DNA of 64,000 nt from Kudoa neothunni (lineage: Eukaryota > Cnidaria), in NCBI GenBank assembly GCA_964304625.1, contig OZ199840.1, positions 5,146,001 to 5,210,000 on the forward strand. Direction: 5' to 3'. Each line of letters begins with the position of its first letter. The stretch's first letter is position 1. A model generated the notes under the pieces. That model had not been told where the DNA came from, made no database searches, and saw nothing but the letters and a program-made list of their open reading frames with translations. Made by a program: the position numbers and the translations under genes. This document shows positions 61,201-64,000 of the stretch, piece after piece.

Positions 61201-63120
61201 TAATTTTTTTCAAAATTTTGAATTTATATAGTGCATGTATATATTTTCTAAGATAAAGTTACTTTTTACGGAAATCTATTAGGGTTTCATTTTTTAAAAT
61301 AAGAATTACCGAAAATAGGGTCACTCTCATAACCCAACATCTTCGAAGATAAAATTTCTTAAATCATTTCTTAGTGTGTCAATAATATCTCCACATATAT
61401 ATATATATATATATATATATCTAAAGTTTGATAGTTCCAATTACTTTAATTAATAAGTTTAAATGACAAAAAAACGACCCCCATTTTTGGATGAATGAAT
61501 GTCTACTAGTGCATTTAATCAAAAAAAAATGTATATGTATGAAGTATAAAAACATTTTCATATAAGAATAAGTAGAAATTTAATAATGGAATTGAAAAAT
61601 AAATGAGAGAGACGGCTTACAAGGAAAACACCATCATCAAAATCTCCGACTAGGTTCGGATCTTGTGATGGGATTAGATCGTCTTATGATGGCTTATTGG
61701 TTTCAACGAACGAACGTTTACAGTGCTGTATAATTATATAAGTCATAATATGGTTAAAAGAATAAGTTTATCAAAAATTTGAAATATGTTCACTGTGAAT
61801 TTCAAATGTTTTGTTTAGGTAATACCGCATGTTGGATTGAAATTGTTGAAAATCGGATTAAATTTCGGTTAATCTCCTACATGTTTAGGGAAGTAAGTTA
61901 TCGAAGCTTCTTCCATACAGTTCAGTTATTTTAAAAAATTAAAAATTATTGGAAATTTAAAATTAAAATTTTAATAAATTATGGGGTAAATTTATAAAAA
62001 ATGATGCATTTAATATGTAACGTAACACAAAAACCTTTAATGTACTCACTCAAAAAGTAATTATTCTTAAAAAAATTTAAAAAAAGACGTATTGTAATAT
62101 GTTGGACACATTCTTAAAGTCTTGCAGTGAGCGGAGCCATCTTATCGAAACTATCAAAAAAATAACAAATTTGGGGTATCAAATATACGCCACTACGGAC
62201 AGGGTGGGTTAACGAAAATAGGACTATCAATACCACTGGATGCACAGTTGGGCGTTAATTCCTATAAAAAAAATTGAAGTCTCCTGAAACCGTTCTGTCG
62301 TGAATTTTGCTGTATATACTAACTTTTTTTTGATTGCAGAAACAACAGATGTTTCTATGTTGGCTGCAAAAATAAAACAATATTCTGAAATTCTTTTCAA
62401 AAAGCGACCTCTTTTAGATTTTGTGACCACTGGAAAACCGAAATCATCAAGACATACAATACTCTCTTGTGGCACATTCGTTTCAAATTCTTTGAACATC
62501 TCAGCATATTCAATTTTCATTTGAATCGTCTTCTCATAATTTCTTCCCTCGGGGACCCTCACAAGAGACTTTAAAGCATTGTGAAATTCGCCGATGACTC
62601 CGCTAACTGTACTCAGAGACAAGGTTATTCCAAACCCACAGCTAATATTTTGCTTGAGTTCTTTCAATGTAATTTGAGAATGTTCATCCACCCAACTGAT
62701 AATTTCTTCCTTCTGATCAGGGGATCAGGAGAGTAGAATGAAGGTGTTTTAGCGCCTCTAGATTTTACATCTAGTTTTCTGGTGTTGCGGAACTTGGATA
62801 ATATGGACCAAACACAAGATCGTGGTAGATGCATTTCGGAAGCAATGTATGTAAGTGTCACATCTTCCTCTTATACAAAAATAAACATTTGTTACTTTAA
62901 ATTGGAAGTATTTTTTTGCAACTTTCCTTTTTCTTATTGTGTTGATACTTAAAAATATCGTTATCATCGAACACGGAGCTTTCAGATTCAATGATATGAT
63001 CTCTGTTATTCTGTTTCATCTAATTAATTCAATTTTTTAATAGTACAATAAAATTGTAACGTAACTAACTTGAGATATGAAAAAGTATGAATACTACAGT
63101 TGACATAGTTGAATATAAAA
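58289..63120 (-). mobile_element. Tc1/mariner-IS630 transposon split by a piggyBac insertion
   Basis: The left end (TA at 58287-58288, then GGGTTTCTCACTTAG) and the first 450 bases match the element at 50198-51652. The match then stops near 58735 and resumes at about 62212 with the next part of the same element (GACTATCAATACCACTGGAT, against GATTATCAATATCACTTGAT). The right part carries the N-terminal half of the transposase on minus (62227-62690): LSTVSGVIGEFHNALKSLVR, then ESIVCLDDFGFPVVTKSKRG with the first catalytic Asp. Similarity fades near 63120 and the right terminal repeat is not visible. The coding frame is broken. Confidence 0.8.
58740..62208 (-). mobile_element. piggyBac transposon nested in the Tc1/IS630 element
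   Basis: Minus-strand transposase pieces run from an acidic N-terminal region (60870-60620) through RFTHIYGLIRFDDKHTRQDR (about 60380-60440), LLDNKFGPIREVFTEI, and YSSGRGVTTDNFFTTIPLAT (60040-60100), to a C-terminal Cys-rich zinc domain (CVLCSRKTNTRCYNCKRPTC, 59350-59420). This is the complete domain order of a piggyBac transposase, in several frames. The right edge is GGG followed by TTAA (62209-62212), the family's target. The left edge lies near TTAA at 58732-58735, where the end is degraded. A GGGGTCATTTTTGACA block at 58780-58796 resembles subterminal blocks of the element at 5929. It contains a TA run at about 61396-61420. Confidence 0.85.
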
Positions 63121-64000
63121 CAGACAAAAATTTGTGAATTATTGTTGATGAATGAGCCGATACGTTGAAGTGATGTATATTCAATTATTATTTCTCCAAA
63201 TATCAGGTTTTTTCATCGAATGACCTCAAAAATGCACCGTAGAACAAGCAGGTGATATTTGTTGGTTACAGTTGGTACCTCAGATGCATAGTCGTCAAGA
63301 ATAACTTAAACATCGTCATAAAATACAGTAATTTAAACATTCATTTTGTTCTTAGATTGCCGCAATTTTCTCGTTTGAGGAGGCGGATGTGTTCAACCGC
63401 GATGATTGCGGTTTAGTTTCAGGGTCATATCAGTAAATTCGCGAAAAAAAACACCGGAAATGATAGAAAACATGAGTTTATTACGCTTTGAGAATCTCAG
63501 AAGTAAATTACATAAGATTCCTGCTTAATTTTCATTTTGGTGATTTTTAGTTAACGTCAACTAAACCTGGCTGCAATTCTTTTTATTCCACACTCTTCTG
63601 TTGCAGGGTTTTTCACCCATTGATTATTGACGTGATACACAATTTCGGACTTTATGACTATCGATTTCGAATTTTTTAAAGATTAATATTGGTCAACTGC
63701 ACAGTGTTTTAGATATAACAAACAGGATGGCCATGCGTACCAAAACACATTTATGACACCAGAAAACAATTCATCAATTAAATTGTAAAAAAGTAAAACT
63801 CATCGAGAGGTTACATCTATTTTCAGTATATCCACATCTTCAATCAAAATTACTGTACAGAAATACCGATTTACAAACACGAACAAAATCTACCAAAGGT
63901 TGGAAAAGAAAAGTAATACTCAACTACGAAATTATGACCCAACAAATAAATGACAGCTGAATCATATCAGTCTCTTCAACGATTGAAAATTGAATTTAAA
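63121..64000. other. Unassigned region at window end
   Basis: Less A+T-rich than average, with short interrupted frames on both strands. No family could be recognised, and it may be old transposon sequence. Confidence 0.35.

Noticed and set aside
1-64000. tRNA or rRNA genes, CRISPR arrays, LTR retroelements, virus-like capsid or envelope genes
   Set aside because: No convincing cloverleaf, repeat-spacer array, reverse transcriptase motif or structural-protein signature was seen by eye; a tRNAscan-SE or profile search could still find a missed one.

Overview
The window is strongly A+T-rich eukaryotic DNA. It looks like a fast-evolving animal genome. The recognisable host genes are standard opisthokont or metazoan ones: a RUN-C1-Rubicon-homology protein, GINS3, POP4/RPP29, HAP40/F8A, ATG12 and an EGF/SEA-type membrane mucin. 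Most are cut by very small introns; those I could delimit are 43-70 bases, with GT...AG ends and matching phases. A reduced parasitic animal such as a myxozoan cnidarian would fit the base composition, divergence, tiny introns and transposon load. That placement is inference, because no rRNA or taxon-specific marker is present.

Layout. 0-5 kb: exons of a minus-strand saposin-like family (1-245 and 4180-4830) and a 1.6-kb inverted-repeat structure. 5.9-12.3 kb: a decayed piggyBac, a non-autonomous piggyBac relative and a decayed hAT element. 14.2-15.2 kb: a candidate small secreted-protein gene. 17.9-24.2 kb: two more piggyBac fossils and a truncated copy of the saposin-like gene. 25.0-30.0 kb: conserved minus-strand genes (RUN-C1-RZZ protein, then GINS3 with an E2F-like site just upstream). 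31-32 kb: a Tc1/IS630 fossil. 35.5-41.1 kb: two tandem plus-strand paralogues encoding secreted double-saposin proteins with His-rich tails, separated by a TTAA-flanked piggyBac. 41.8-44.3 kb: a short decayed element with piggyBac-type ends, then POP4. 47.6-49.2 kb: HAP40 and ATG12 in divergent orientation, 134 bases apart. 50.2-52.4 kb: a complete-length but broken Tc1/IS630 element and a Tigger-like MITE. 52.5-56.7 kb: the membrane mucin gene. 58.3-63.1 kb: a second Tc1/IS630 element split by a piggyBac insertion.

Three functional themes emerge. Two genes belong to autophagy and late-endosome biology: ATG12 (conjugation) and the RUN-C1-RZZ protein, whose relatives bind Rab7. GINS3 and POP4 are replication and RNA-processing housekeeping genes. 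The window is also rich in secreted or surface proteins: a repeated saposin-like family and a Thr-rich mucin, as expected of a parasite or of host-facing secretion. The saposin-like array is the best candidate for something undescribed. Everything was read by eye from the sequence; no database search was run.
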